From NCBI RefSeq assembly GCF_014243445.1, contig NZ_JACLQD010000001.1, positions 62,001 to 126,000 of the forward strand: DNA of 64,000 nt. Direction: 5' to 3'. The notes beneath the pieces are model-generated. The model saw only the letters and a list, made by a program, of their open reading frames with translations. It made no database searches and was not told where the DNA came from. Source of the DNA: Paragemmobacter straminiformis. Its GTDB lineage: Bacteria; Pseudomonadota; Alphaproteobacteria; Rhodobacterales; Rhodobacteraceae. This document shows positions 1 to 8,500 of the stretch, piece by piece. The position numbers were made by a program, and so were the translations under genes. Each line of letters opens with the position of its first letter. The stretch's first letter is position 1.

Positions 1-65
1 GGGGCCGTCTGCCCCCCTCGCGCCCCTGGCGCTCACCCCCCGAGAGTATTTGGGCAAAGGTGACG
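1..65 (+). repeat. Dispersed GC-hairpin/GAGTATTTGGGC element, copy 1
   Basis: A GC-rich inverted repeat (ggggc..gcccc, positions 1-16) is followed by the core CCCCCCGAGAGTATTTGGGC at about 36-55. The same hairpin-plus-core arrangement recurs about ten times in the window, always outside genes. The left edge of the window may cut this copy. No function is established. Confidence 0.6.
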
Positions 66-67
66 CA

Positions 68-105
68 CAAAAAAGAAAAGGCGCAGGCCGGAAAGCCGCG
101 CCTTT
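68..105 (-). terminator. Intrinsic terminator of rpoH
   Basis: An 8-bp stem (AAAGGCGC at 77-84 with GCGCCTTT at 98-105) lies about 85 bases past the rpoH stop. On the minus strand it is followed by a T-rich run (complement of the A-run at 69-79). Confidence 0.65.
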
Positions 106-190
106 GCCCATTAGCGCTTGCCAAAATAGGCGGGGTGGGTCGGGCGGCGGAGGGGCTGGCCCCCCGTCTTTGCCGGGGCAAGGGGCAGGC

Positions 191-1087
191 TCAGCCCGGA
201 ACGACCATGCCCTTGCCCTTGGCCAGTTCGCGCATCCGCACCTGCAGCTTTTCAAAGGCGCGCACCTCGATCTGGCGGATGCGCTCGCGGCTCACGCCAT
301 AGCTTTCCGACAGTTCTTCCAGCGTGACGGGCGTGTCGGCCAGACGGCGCTGCATCAGGATGTCGCGCTCGCGCTCGTTCAGCACCGAAAAGGCCTGCGT
401 CAGCAGGGCGCGCCGCGTGTCAAGCTCGTCGCGCTCGGCATAGGCGCCCGCCTGATCGCTGTCCTCGTCCTCCAGCCAGTCCTGCCACTGGGTCGACCCG
501 TCGCCATCGGACCCGACCGTCGCATTCAGCGAGGCATCTGCCCCGGCCATGCGGCGGTTCATGTCGATGACTTCCTCTTCCGTCACCGACAGGTCCTTGG
601 CGATCTGCGCGACATTCTCGGGGCGCAGGTCACCCTCCTCGAGAGCGCCAAGCTTGGCCTTGGCCTTGCGCAGGTTGAAGAACAGCTTTTTCTGCGCGCT
701 GGTGGTGCCCAGTTTCACAAGGCTCCACGACCGCAGGATGTATTCCTGGATCGACGCGCGGATCCACCACATGGCATAGGTCGCAAGCCGGAAGCCGCGC
801 TCGGGATCGAAGCGCTTGACGGCCTGCATCAGACCGACATTCGCCTCCGAGATCACCTCGGCCTGCGGCAGGCCATAGCCGCGATAGCCCATCGCGATCT
901 TGGCGGCGAGCCGCAGGTGGCTTGTGACCAGCTGGTGTGCCGCGCCCGCGTCCTCGTGGTCGACCCAGCGCTTGGCCAGCATGTATTCCTCTTCCGGTTC
1001 CAGCAGGGGAAACTTGCGGATCTCCTGCAGGTAGCGGTTCAGCCCCTGTTCCGGACTCGGCGCCGGAAGGTTGGTATAGGTGCTCAT
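191..1087 (-). CDS. rpoH: RNA polymerase heat-shock sigma factor RpoH (sigma-32)
   Basis: A 298-residue alternative sigma factor of the sigma-32 group, which directs RNA polymerase to heat-shock and oxidative-stress promoters. Visible: region 2 (residues about 50-120, with the aromatic-rich ATYAMWWIRASIQEYILRSW), the RpoH-specific box QKKLFFNLR at 132-140, and a region 4 helix-turn-helix near 255-282 ([17 protein letters not shown]). Length fits the family (about 285-300). It is transcribed away from rluD with about 330 bases between, and a terminator follows it. Rhodobacter species usually carry two RpoH paralogues; I cannot say which one this is. Confidence 0.96.
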   Translation of the reverse strand: MSTYTNLPAPSPEQGLNRYLQEIRKFPLLEPEEEYMLAKRWVDHEDAGAAHQLVTSHLRLAAKIAMGYRGYGLPQAEVISEANVGLMQAVKRFDPERGFRLATYAMWWIRASIQEYILRSWSLVKLGTTSAQKKLFFNLRKAKAKLGALEEGDLRPENVAQIAKDLSVTEEEVIDMNRRMAGADASLNATVGSDGDGSTQWQDWLEDEDSDQAGAYAERDELDTRRALLTQAFSVLNERERDILMQRRLADTPVTLEELSESYGVSRERIRQIEVRAFEKLQVRMRELAKGKGMVVPG

Positions 1088-1417
1088 GTCGTGCCCCCTC
1101 TCTGTCCCCCGGTCTTTTCTAAGCCCCGGCGGGATCGGCTAAGTTAGGAAAGCCCGGCGTCGCTTGCAAGACCGCCGCGCATTCCAGATTTTAACGCAAG
1201 ATGGTGACCATTCCGTTGCGACCCAAGGCCCGCTTCGGTGCGCTCACGCACATGTCAGCGATTGTTTCAGCATCCGCCGGCGCTGTTTGCGCCGGACATG
1301 TGCACAGATGCGCGGCACATGCGCCGACCCAACGCCCGACTCTGCCTGCCGTTCCCCCCGAACGCCCGCCCCAGACCGCCCGCGCCCGTCTGACGGCGCC
1401 CGACTGGCAGACCGCCT
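1088..1417. other. 330-base gap upstream of rpoH and downstream of rluD
   Basis: This gap must hold the rpoH promoter and leader and the 3' end of the rluD transcript. A 7-bp perfect stem (CCGGCGC/GCGCCGG, 1277-1295, loop TGTTT) is present without a T-run. I see no convincing ORF with its own ribosome-binding site and no recognisable RNA gene. Confidence 0.4.
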
Positions 1418-2476
1418 TCACACGCCTGCCCGCAGCGCCTCGACCAGTGCCGCCAGATCGTCGGGCAGAGGGGCCTCGAATTCCATCCGCGCGCCCGTCA
1501 CCGGATGGTCGAAGCCAAGCGAGGCCGCATGCAGCGCCTGCCGCGCAAAGGCGTTGCCCAGGGCCGCCGCCGCATCGCCCACCGCCTTGGGAGACAACCG
1601 CCGCTTGCCGCCATAGGTCTGGTCGCCCAAAAGGCCGTGCCCCGCATGGGCCATATGCACCCTGATCTGGTGCGTCCGCCCCGTTTCCAGCCAGCATTCC
1701 ACCAGCGCGGCCCCGCCCATCGCCTGCCGCCCGCCATAGCTTTCCAGAACCCGCGCCCGCGTCACCGCATGCCGCCCGGCCCCGTCCCAGACGACCGCCT
1801 GCCGCTGGCGGTCGGTCTTATGCCGCGCAAGGCCCGTGGCGATCCGGACGATGCCGCCGGTCTCGAAGGTCACCCCCTTCATCCCGCGCAGGCGCGGGTC
1901 GGCGGCATCGGGCGTGCCGTGGACAAGCGCGATGTAATGGCGCGTGACCGAATGGTCCTCGAACTGCCGGGCAAGGCCGTGATGCGCGCGGTCGGTCTTG
2001 GCCACGACCAGCAACCCCGTCGTGTCCTTGTCGATCCGGTGCACGATGCCCGGCCGCCTCTCTCCGCCGATCCCCGACAAGCTGTCGCCGCAATGATGCA
2101 GAAGCGCATTGACCAGCGTGCCATGCGGCGTGCCGGGGGCGGGATGCACCACCATCCCCGCCGGCTTGTCGATCACCACCAGATCCGCATCCTCGTAGAT
2201 GACCGCCAGCGGAATATCCTCGGGCAGGGCGTCATATTCCTCGGCCGGCGCGAGGATGAGGGTGAACACCTCCCCCTCGGCCACCTTCGTCTTGGGATCG
2301 GTGACCGCGACGCCCTCGCGCAGCACGTCCCCCTCGGCGATCATCTTCATCAACCGCGACCGCGACAGCGCCGCTTCCTCTGGCACCTCGCGCGCCAGCG
2401 CCTTATCAAGACGGTCAGGCGGGTTTTCCCCGATCACCACGGTCAAACGGGCATCCGTCTCGGAAAGGGCTGGCAT
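1418..2476 (-). CDS. rluD: RluA-family 23S rRNA pseudouridine synthase (RluD-like)
   Basis: A 352-residue pseudouridine synthase. An N-terminal S4 RNA-binding domain (about residues 12-75) is followed by the catalytic domain with the family signature HRIDKDTTG; the conserved catalytic aspartate is Asp149. RluD modifies helix 69 of 23S rRNA in the large ribosomal subunit; the exact target here is inferred from length and domain order. The start at 2476 matches the usual family N-terminus (LTVVIGENPPDRLDKAL). A longer in-frame extension exists but would run through the divergent neighbour. Its ATG shares the tetranucleotide CATG (2474-2477) with the start of the plus-strand gene. Confidence 0.93.
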   Translation of the reverse strand: MPALSETDARLTVVIGENPPDRLDKALAREVPEEAALSRSRLMKMIAEGDVLREGVAVTDPKTKVAEGEVFTLILAPAEEYDALPEDIPLAVIYEDADLVVIDKPAGMVVHPAPGTPHGTLVNALLHHCGDSLSGIGGERRPGIVHRIDKDTTGLLVVAKTDRAHHGLARQFEDHSVTRHYIALVHGTPDAADPRLRGMKGVTFETGGIVRIATGLARHKTDRQRQAVVWDGAGRHAVTRARVLESYGGRQAMGGAALVECWLETGRTHQIRVHMAHAGHGLLGDQTYGGKRRLSPKAVGDAAAALGNAFARQALHAASLGFDHPVTGARMEFEAPLPDDLAALVEALRAGV

Positions 2477-2771
2477 GGACGACGCTCCGCAGGTTACCGG
2501 TCTGACGCCGGGTCTGAAATTTCTCAAGGCGCTCGTGATCCTTCTGATGATCACGATGATCGGGGGTGTCATAACCATCGTGGCCGTGCTTGTCACCCGC
2601 ATGCCGGACGGCAACACCATTCCGCTTCCCGAAAACCTGACCTTGCCCGACGGGGCGCAGGCCGCATCCTTCACCCTCGGCACCGATTACATGGTCATCA
2701 CCACGACCGACGGGCGCATTCTGGTCTTTGGCCGCGACGGCACCTTCCGCAAAAGCGTGCCGCTGGACTGA
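2475..2771 (+). CDS. DUF6476-type small membrane protein
   Basis: A 98-residue protein with one strong membrane segment (about residues 14-38, KALVILLMITMIGGVITIVA) followed by a short domain ending in a beta-propeller-like strand pair (MVITTTDGRILVFGRDG). It resembles a small family confined to Rhodobacterales (DUF6476) that I recall next to rluD; no function is known. The ATG at 2475 overlaps the divergent rluD start, so any promoter or ribosome-binding site lies within rluD coding sequence. The single-pass topology is an inference from hydrophobicity. Confidence 0.75.
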   Translation: MDDAPQVTGLTPGLKFLKALVILLMITMIGGVITIVAVLVTRMPDGNTIPLPENLTLPDGAQAASFTLGTDYMVITTTDGRILVFGRDGTFRKSVPLD

Positions 2772-2777
2772 CGCGCA

Positions 2778-2930
2778 AGGGGGGCTGTCCGCCCCCCGCC
2801 GCCGCGGCATCGCCTCGCCGCCTCCCCCCGAGGATATTTGGACGAGCATGAAAGGGCCAAGGGCGCGCCTCCGCCCTTTCAGCCTTGCACAAATACTCTC
2901 GGGGGGCGCGGGGGGCAGACGGCCCCCCGC
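2778..2930. repeat. Inverted pair of the dispersed GC-hairpin elements
   Basis: Two copies face each other. The plus copy has hairpin GGGGGGC/GCCCCCC near 2780-2799 and core CCCCCGAGGATATTTGGAC near 2825-2843. The minus copy has core complement CACAAATACTCTCGGGGGG at 2887-2905 and hairpin GGGGGGCAGACGGCCCCCC at about 2909-2928. They leave about 45 bases between them. This fills most of the 304-base gap before the amidase. Confidence 0.6.
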
Positions 2931-3075
2931 TCCGCCGGCCGCCGGTGCCGCCCCGCGATCAGACCTTGCCCCTTCCCCCCCCGAAACGCCGGAAACCGAC
3001 CCGGCCACGCCGCATCGGGGCTGGACCTCGCGCGCCCTTGCCGCCACCCTTGCCGCGACCAACAGGAGAAGCGAC

Positions 3076-4506
3076 ATGATCGGCGACCTCGGCGCGGAAG
3101 ATGCAACCGAACTGGCAAACTGGGTCGCGCGCGGCGATGTCAGCCCCTCGGAACTGCTTGACGCAGCCCTTGCCGCCACCGCCAAACGCAACCCCGTGAT
3201 CAATGCGGTCGTGCTGGTCCAGGAAGAAACCGCCCGCAAATCCATTGCCGACGGCCTGCCGCACGGCCCGTTCCGCGGCGTGCCCTTCCTGCTGAAGGAC
3301 CTCGGGGCAGAGGCCATCGATTTTCCCAGCCACAACGGCTCGCGGCTGCTGGCCAACACGCGATACGCCCGCGATTCGGCCATCTTCGAACGGATGCGCG
3401 CCACCGGCGTCGTCACCTTCGGCCGCACCACCAGCCCCGAGATGGGCATCGGTGCCGCAACCGAATCCGCCGTCTACGGCGGGCCGACGCGCAATCCGTG
3501 GAACCTCGACCACACCTCGGGCGGCTCGTCAGGGGGCGCGGGGGCGGCGGTTGCGGCGGGCATCGTGGCCTTCGCCCATGGATCGGACGGGGGCGGCTCG
3601 GTCCGCATCCCCGCCTCGAGCTGCGGGCTTTTCGGCTTCAAACCCACCCGCGCCCGCCTGCCCGACGGCCCCTATGCCGGCGAGGGCTGGGCCGGCATGG
3701 CCATCGACGGCTTCCTGACCCGCTCGGTCCGCGACACGGCCACCATGCTCGACGCCTGCATGGGCCCCGACCTCGGCGCGCCCTATGTCGCCCCGCCCCT
3801 GCTGCGCAGCCATGCCGATGCCATCAGCCGCCCGCCGCGCCGCCTGCGCGTGATGCTCTGCGACACCACCTTCACCGGCACCGCCATCGACCCGCAGGTC
3901 GCTTCCGCCGTCCGCGCCGCAGGCAAACTGCTCGAGGACCTCGGCCACCATGTCACCCCCGGCTGCCCCAAGGCCGACGTGCCGATGATGATGCGCGCAT
4001 GGACCGACATCGTCGGCATCGGCACCGCCCTTTCCGTCCGCTCCGCGCTCGGGGGCCGCGACGCGGCCGCGCTTGTCGAGGGCGTCTCGCGCGGGGCGCT
4101 GGCCCATGCCGAAACCCTCCACCCCACGCGCTACCTGCAAGCCGTGGGCGAAATCCACGACTTCGGCCGCCAGATGGCCCGCGCCATCGAGGGGTTCGAC
4201 ATCATCCTGTCGGCAACCCTGGCCGAACCGCCCGCGCTGGTGGGCCGCTTCTCGCACAAGACCGATGATTACGTCGCCTTCCGCATGGGGCCGGACGGGG
4301 TATTCCCCTATTCCCCCTTCTGCGCCGTTTTCAACGCCTCGGGCCAACCCGCGGCCTCGGTTCCCTTGGGCCAATCCGACACGGGCCTGCCCATCGGCAT
4401 CCACCTTGCGGCACCTTTCGGACAGGACGAAACCCTCATCGCCCTATGCGCAGAACTTGAGCGCGCAACCCCCTGGGCCGCCCGACGTGCGCCTATGGCG
4501 GGGTGA
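3076..4506 (+). CDS. Amidase-signature family amidohydrolase
   Basis: A 476-residue amidase-signature enzyme that hydrolyses carboxamides through a Ser-cisSer-Lys triad. Visible residues: Lys74 (FLLKDLG), Ser151 in [12 protein letters not shown] and Ser175 in [12 protein letters not shown], all canonical. ATG 3076 follows AGGAG at about 3064-3068; a longer in-frame reading would run through the dispersed repeats and was rejected. It stands just upstream of potABCD, and a second amidase follows that operon, so a substrate linked to imported amines or amides is possible. Substrate unknown; GatA is unlikely because no gatB or gatC is nearby. Confidence 0.88.
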   Translation: MIGDLGAEDATELANWVARGDVSPSELLDAALAATAKRNPVINAVVLVQEETARKSIADGLPHGPFRGVPFLLKDLGAEAIDFPSHNGSRLLANTRYARDSAIFERMRATGVVTFGRTTSPEMGIGAATESAVYGGPTRNPWNLDHTSGGSSGGAGAAVAAGIVAFAHGSDGGGSVRIPASSCGLFGFKPTRARLPDGPYAGEGWAGMAIDGFLTRSVRDTATMLDACMGPDLGAPYVAPPLLRSHADAISRPPRRLRVMLCDTTFTGTAIDPQVASAVRAAGKLLEDLGHHVTPGCPKADVPMMMRAWTDIVGIGTALSVRSALGGRDAAALVEGVSRGALAHAETLHPTRYLQAVGEIHDFGRQMARAIEGFDIILSATLAEPPALVGRFSHKTDDYVAFRMGPDGVFPYSPFCAVFNASGQPAASVPLGQSDTGLPIGIHLAAPFGQDETLIALCAELERATPWAARRAPMAG

Positions 4507-4550
4507 ACGCGCGTATAACGCTTGCATTACGGCGAATCGACGGTCCTAAT

Positions 4551-4560
4551 ATGATCAAAA
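4551..4560. promoter_or_regulatory. TGATCAAA motif upstream of potA
   Basis: ATGATCAAAA lies 20 bases before the potA start. The same TGATCAAA core recurs upstream of the amino-acid ABC operon (37764) and of the first glutamine-synthetase-like gene (41218). A shared regulator is only an inference. Confidence 0.25.
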
Positions 4561-4579
4561 ATACGGGGAGACCGCCGCT

Positions 4580-5650
4580 TTGACCGCAGCGACGCAAAGC
4601 ATGATCGAGGCCCGCCACACGGTGAAGGCTTTCGGTCAGGGTGACCACATCGTCCGCGCCCTCGACGATGTCTCGATCACCATAAACAAAGGTGAATTCT
4701 TTACCCTGCTCGGGCCTTCCGGCTGCGGCAAGACCACGCTCTTGCGCCTGATCGCCGGGTTCGAGATGCCGACCGCGGGGCACATCCTGCTCGACGGGGT
4801 CGACATCACCGACCTGCCGCCGAACCGGCGGCCCGTGAACACCGTGTTCCAGAGCTACGCGCTCTTCCCCCACCTCACCGTGGCGCAGAACATCGGTTTC
4901 GGCCTCGAAATGCAGGGCCGCCCCAGGGCCGAGGTGGCAAAGACCACCGCCGAGATGCTCGCCCTCGTGAAACTCGAGCCGATGGCCAACCGCAAGACCA
5001 GCCAGCTTTCCGGCGGCCAGCAACAGCGCGTGGCGCTTGCCCGCGCGCTGGCGCCGAAGCCCAAGGTGCTGCTGCTCGACGAACCCCTGTCCGCGCTCGA
5101 CCTCAAACTGCGCAAAGAGATGCAGGTGGAACTCAAACGCCTGCAACAGGAAACCGGCATCACCTTCGTCTTCGTCACCCACGATCAGGAAGAGGCCCTC
5201 ACCATGTCCGACCGCATCGGCGTGATGAGTGCGGGCAAACTGCAACAGGTGGGCAGCCCGAAAGACATCTACACGCGGCCCGTCAACCGCTTCGTTGCAA
5301 GCTTCATCGGCGAGACGAACTTCCTGCCCGCCACCCCCGTTGCGGGCGGGCTGCAACTCGGCTGCGGCGCGGTGGTCGAGGGGCTGACGACGGCGAAACC
5401 CTCGGTCACCCTGACGATCCGCCCCGAACAGATCCGCATCACCCCCGCCGATGACGCGGGCGCGATCCCCGCCACCGTCACCTCGCTCGTCTATTTCGGA
5501 ACCGACACGCATTGCCACATGGCGCTGTCCGACGGGGCCGAGGTCGTCGTCCGCGTCCAGTCCCCCGCCTCGGGCGAAGCGGGCGTCAGAACGGGCGACA
5601 GCGTCGGCCTGCGCTTCCAGCCCGCCGCGGCCCAAGTGCTGGAGGACTGA
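4580..5650 (+). CDS. potA: Spermidine/putrescine-type ABC transporter ATPase
   Basis: A 356-residue cytoplasmic ATPase driving the PotBC permease. Walker A GPSGCGKT (45-52), Q-loop Gln91, signature LSGGQ (143-147), Walker B LLLDEP (164-169), H-loop VTHDQEEA, and a C-terminal TOBE domain (about 270-355). The TTG start at 4580 has GGGGAG nine bases upstream; the next in-frame ATG (4601) lacks a Shine-Dalgarno sequence, though it remains possible. First gene of a four-gene operon; potB follows after two bases. Confidence 0.93.
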   Translation: MTAATQSMIEARHTVKAFGQGDHIVRALDDVSITINKGEFFTLLGPSGCGKTTLLRLIAGFEMPTAGHILLDGVDITDLPPNRRPVNTVFQSYALFPHLTVAQNIGFGLEMQGRPRAEVAKTTAEMLALVKLEPMANRKTSQLSGGQQQRVALARALAPKPKVLLLDEPLSALDLKLRKEMQVELKRLQQETGITFVFVTHDQEEALTMSDRIGVMSAGKLQQVGSPKDIYTRPVNRFVASFIGETNFLPATPVAGGLQLGCGAVVEGLTTAKPSVTLTIRPEQIRITPADDAGAIPATVTSLVYFGTDTHCHMALSDGAEVVVRVQSPASGEAGVRTGDSVGLRFQPAAAQVLED

Positions 5651-5652
5651 CC

Positions 5653-6570
5653 TTGGCAAGCGAAGCCGAAACCCGCCAAGTCGCCGCCTCGACCCGCGCA
5701 GGCTGGCTGCTCTCGACCCCGGCGCTGGTGCTTCTGGCCTTTGGCGCCATCGGCCCGCTCCTGATCGTCGTGGTCTATTCCTTCCTGCTGCCGGGCAAAT
5801 ACGGCAACGTGGAATGGGGCTTCAGCCTCGATGCATGGCGCGGCATCCTCTTCACCCGCGACATCTTCGACGACACCCTCGTCCTTGCCGACGCGCATCT
5901 GTCGATCTTCTGGCGTTCGGTCAAACTCTCGACCCTGACGACTCTTTTCACCTTTGCCGTGGGCTTTCCCACCGCATGGTTCATCGCCACGCGCCCGCAG
6001 AAGCAACGCGCCTTCTGGCTGTTCCTCATCACCATCCCCTTCTGGACCAACCTGCTGATCCGCACCTTCGCGATCAACGAGATCATCCGCTCCGAAGGGC
6101 TGTTGAACACGCTGCTGCTGTGGCTTGGCGTGATCGACCGGCCGCTCGAGATCATCTACACCGATTTCGCGGTCTTCGTCGGCATGACCTATGTCTACCT
6201 GCCGCTCATGGTGCTGCCGCTCTTTGCCGCCATCGACCGTTTCGACATGCGCCTTCTGGAAGCGGGCTACGACCTGTATGCGAGCCGCTGGCAGGTGCTG
6301 CGCCGCATCATCCTGCCCATCGTCAAACCGGGCATCATCGCAGGCTCGATCCTCGTTTTCGTGCCTGCACTGGGGGCTTACGTCACGCCGCGCATCCTTG
6401 GCGGCGGCAAGCAGATGATGATCGGCAACTTCATCGAACTGCAATTCGGTCAGGGCCGCAACTGGCCGCTCGGCGCCTCGCTTTCGGTGACGCTGCTCGT
6501 CATCGTGACCGCCGCCCTGCTGGTCTATGTCCGCTTCGCCAACCGCGACCGCGAGGTGAACCATGGCTGA
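5653..6570 (+). CDS. potB: Spermidine/putrescine-type ABC transporter permease
   Basis: A 305-residue inner-membrane permease with about six membrane segments and the EAA-type loop (EAGYDLYASRWQVLRRIILP, about residues 200-220) that contacts the ATPase. Start TTG 5653 was chosen because GGAGG at 5641-5645 sits seven bases before it; an upstream in-frame extension would lie wholly inside potA. Overlaps potC by 8 bases, indicating coupled translation. Family assignment is firm; the polyamine substrate is inferred from the operon. Confidence 0.92.
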   Translation: MASEAETRQVAASTRAGWLLSTPALVLLAFGAIGPLLIVVVYSFLLPGKYGNVEWGFSLDAWRGILFTRDIFDDTLVLADAHLSIFWRSVKLSTLTTLFTFAVGFPTAWFIATRPQKQRAFWLFLITIPFWTNLLIRTFAINEIIRSEGLLNTLLLWLGVIDRPLEIIYTDFAVFVGMTYVYLPLMVLPLFAAIDRFDMRLLEAGYDLYASRWQVLRRIILPIVKPGIIAGSILVFVPALGAYVTPRILGGGKQMMIGNFIELQFGQGRNWPLGASLSVTLLVIVTAALLVYVRFANRDREVNHG

Positions 6571-7366
6571 CCGCGGTTTCTCCGTCTCGCGCCTGCCGGG
6601 CTTCACCCCCACCGCGATGCTTGTTTTCGTGGCGCTTTACCTGCCCATCCTCATGCTTGTGGCCTTTTCCTTCAACGCGGGCAAATCCGTCGCCTCGTTC
6701 GAGGGCTTTACCCTGCAATGGTTCGTCAAGGCATGGGCCAACGACCATGTGAAAGACGCGACCCTGCGCTCGCTCGTCATTGCGGTCGTCGCGGCCAGCG
6801 TGGCCACCGTGGTCGCCACCGCCGCGGCACTTGGCACCACGCGCAGGAAAGCGTTCAAGGGCCAGACCTTCATCTATGTCGTCATCAACCAGCCGCTGAT
6901 GGTGCCCGAAATCGTCACCGCCGTGGCCCTGCTGATCTTCTTTGCCCAGATCAAGGTGCTGACCGGCTATCAGGGCTTGGGCTACCTTGTCACCGCCCAT
7001 GCGGCCTTCTGCATTCCCTTTGCCTATCTGCCCATCCGCGCGCGGCTCGAAGGCATGGACCTCACGCTCGAATCCGCCGCGGCCGACCTTTATGCCAGCC
7101 CGTGGCAGACCTTCCGCTTCGTCACCCTGCCGCTTCTGCTGCCGGGCATGATCGCGGGCTTCATGCTGGCCTTCGTCACCTCGCTTGACGATGTGGTCAT
7201 CACCCTCTTCGTCAAATCCGCCGGTCAGGACACGCTGCCCACCTATATGCTGGGCCAGATCCGCCGCCAGATCACGACCGAGGTCTACGCCATTTCCACG
7301 GTGCTGCTGGGACTTACGGTCGTGCTTCTGACCGCCTTCTTCCTGCTGACCCGCAAGAAAGACTGA
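6563..7366 (+). CDS. potC: Spermidine/putrescine-type ABC transporter permease
   Basis: A 267-residue second permease of the heterodimeric channel, with six predicted membrane segments and an EAA loop (ESAAADLYASPWQTFRFVTL, about residues 170-190). The ATG lies inside the end of potB, behind GAGGTGA at 6553-6559. Length and order (A-B-C-D) match the PotABCD family. Confidence 0.93.
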   Translation: MADRGFSVSRLPGFTPTAMLVFVALYLPILMLVAFSFNAGKSVASFEGFTLQWFVKAWANDHVKDATLRSLVIAVVAASVATVVATAAALGTTRRKAFKGQTFIYVVINQPLMVPEIVTAVALLIFFAQIKVLTGYQGLGYLVTAHAAFCIPFAYLPIRARLEGMDLTLESAAADLYASPWQTFRFVTLPLLLPGMIAGFMLAFVTSLDDVVITLFVKSAGQDTLPTYMLGQIRRQITTEVYAISTVLLGLTVVLLTAFFLLTRKKD

Positions 7367-7409
7367 CAACGACACTCTGCCAATAAGAAACCAACGGGAG
7401 CCTGAGACC

Positions 7410-8435
7410 ATGAAAAGACTGCTGACAGCCACGGCGATGCTTCTCGCCACCGCCGCGATGGCGCAAGCCGAGGGAGAGCTGCAACTCTTCAACTGGGGCG
7501 ACTACACCAGCCCCGAACTGCTTGCGAAATTCGAGAAAGAGACGGGGATCAAGGTCACCGTCACCGATTACGACAGCAACGACACGGCCCTTGCCAAGAT
7601 CGAGGCGGGCGGCCACGGCTTCGACCTCGTGGTGCCGTCGGCCAACTACGTGCCGATCTACGTCGAAAAGGGCCTCGTGCAGGAACTCGACCTGTCCAAG
7701 CTGCCCCACCACGGCAACATCGCCCCCGAATGGGTCAATGTCGACTACGATCCGGGCCGCAAATACTCGGTTCCGTGGCAGTGGGGCCTGACCGGCATGG
7801 CCGTCAACCAGACCGTCTATTCCGGCGACATCAACACCTCGGCCATCTTCCTCGACCCGCCGCCCGAACTGGTCGGCAAGGTCAACGTGACCCCCGAGAT
7901 GAACGACATCATCTCGCTCACCACCATGTATCTGGGCGGCGAGCTTTGCTCGGAAGACCCCGAGCTGATGAAGAAGGTCCGCGACAAGCTGCTGGAAGCC
8001 AAGCCGAAATGGGTGTCGATGGACTACGGCATGACCGAGAAGATGGCGACCAACGACGTCATGGCCTCGGTCTACTGGAACGGCGCCATCTTCCGCTCGC
8101 GCCTGCAGAACCCCGATGTGAAATTCGGCTTCCCGAAAGAGGGTTTCCCGATCTTCATGGATCAGGTCATGCTGCTTGCCGACGCGCAGAACGTGGAAGA
8201 GGCGTATAAATTCCTCGACTTCATCGAACTGCCGGAAAACGCCGCGCTGATTTCCGGCTTCGCGCGCTACGCCAACGGCATCTCGGGCTCGGGCGAATTC
8301 ATGCCCGCCGACATGAAGGACGCGCCCGAAATCAACATCCCCGAAGAGTTCAAGTCGAAGGGCGTGTTCCTCAAGACCTGCACCGGCAAGGCGCAGGACT
8401 ACATCACCGCCATCTGGACCGAACTCCAGAAGTGA
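7410..8435 (+). CDS. potD: Periplasmic polyamine-type substrate-binding protein
   Basis: A 341-residue extracellular solute-binding protein, PotD/PotF-like. A Sec signal peptide (about residues 1-20, cleavage after AMAQA) is followed by the family opening ELQLFNWGDYTSPELLAKFE and conserved acidic/aromatic ligand-site positions. It delivers cationic amines to PotBC. The start follows GGGAG with good spacing. Its TGA is followed within 10 bases by a strong GC hairpin (8445-8468). Whether the ligand is putrescine, spermidine or another amine cannot be read from the sequence. Confidence 0.92.
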   Translation: MKRLLTATAMLLATAAMAQAEGELQLFNWGDYTSPELLAKFEKETGIKVTVTDYDSNDTALAKIEAGGHGFDLVVPSANYVPIYVEKGLVQELDLSKLPHHGNIAPEWVNVDYDPGRKYSVPWQWGLTGMAVNQTVYSGDINTSAIFLDPPPELVGKVNVTPEMNDIISLTTMYLGGELCSEDPELMKKVRDKLLEAKPKWVSMDYGMTEKMATNDVMASVYWNGAIFRSRLQNPDVKFGFPKEGFPIFMDQVMLLADAQNVEEAYKFLDFIELPENAALISGFARYANGISGSGEFMPADMKDAPEINIPEEFKSKGVFLKTCTGKAQDYITAIWTELQK

Positions 8436-8444
8436 TGACCAACG

Positions 8445-8500
8445 CCGGAGGGGGCCAGCCCCCTCCGGACCTCCCCCGGAGTATTTGGGCAAGGATGAAC
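8445..8500 (+). repeat. Dispersed GC-hairpin/GGAGTATTTGGGC element supplying an RBS
   Basis: A 10-bp perfect stem (CCGGAGGGGG/CCCCCTCCGG, 8445-8468, 4-base loop) is followed by CCCCGGAGTATTTGGGCAAG and GATGAAC. The AAGGA inside the core (8491-8495) is five bases before the amidase ATG at 8501, so the repeat appears to act as its Shine-Dalgarno sequence. The hairpin may also protect or end the pot mRNA. Confidence 0.65.

Noticed and set aside
50-1147. Long open frames opposite rpoH and many other genes
   Set aside because: High GC leaves antisense frames open by chance; the sense frames have clear family motifs, and the antisense ones do not.
1277-1295. Intrinsic terminator of rluD
   Set aside because: The 7-bp hairpin has no T-run and lies over 120 bases past the stop.
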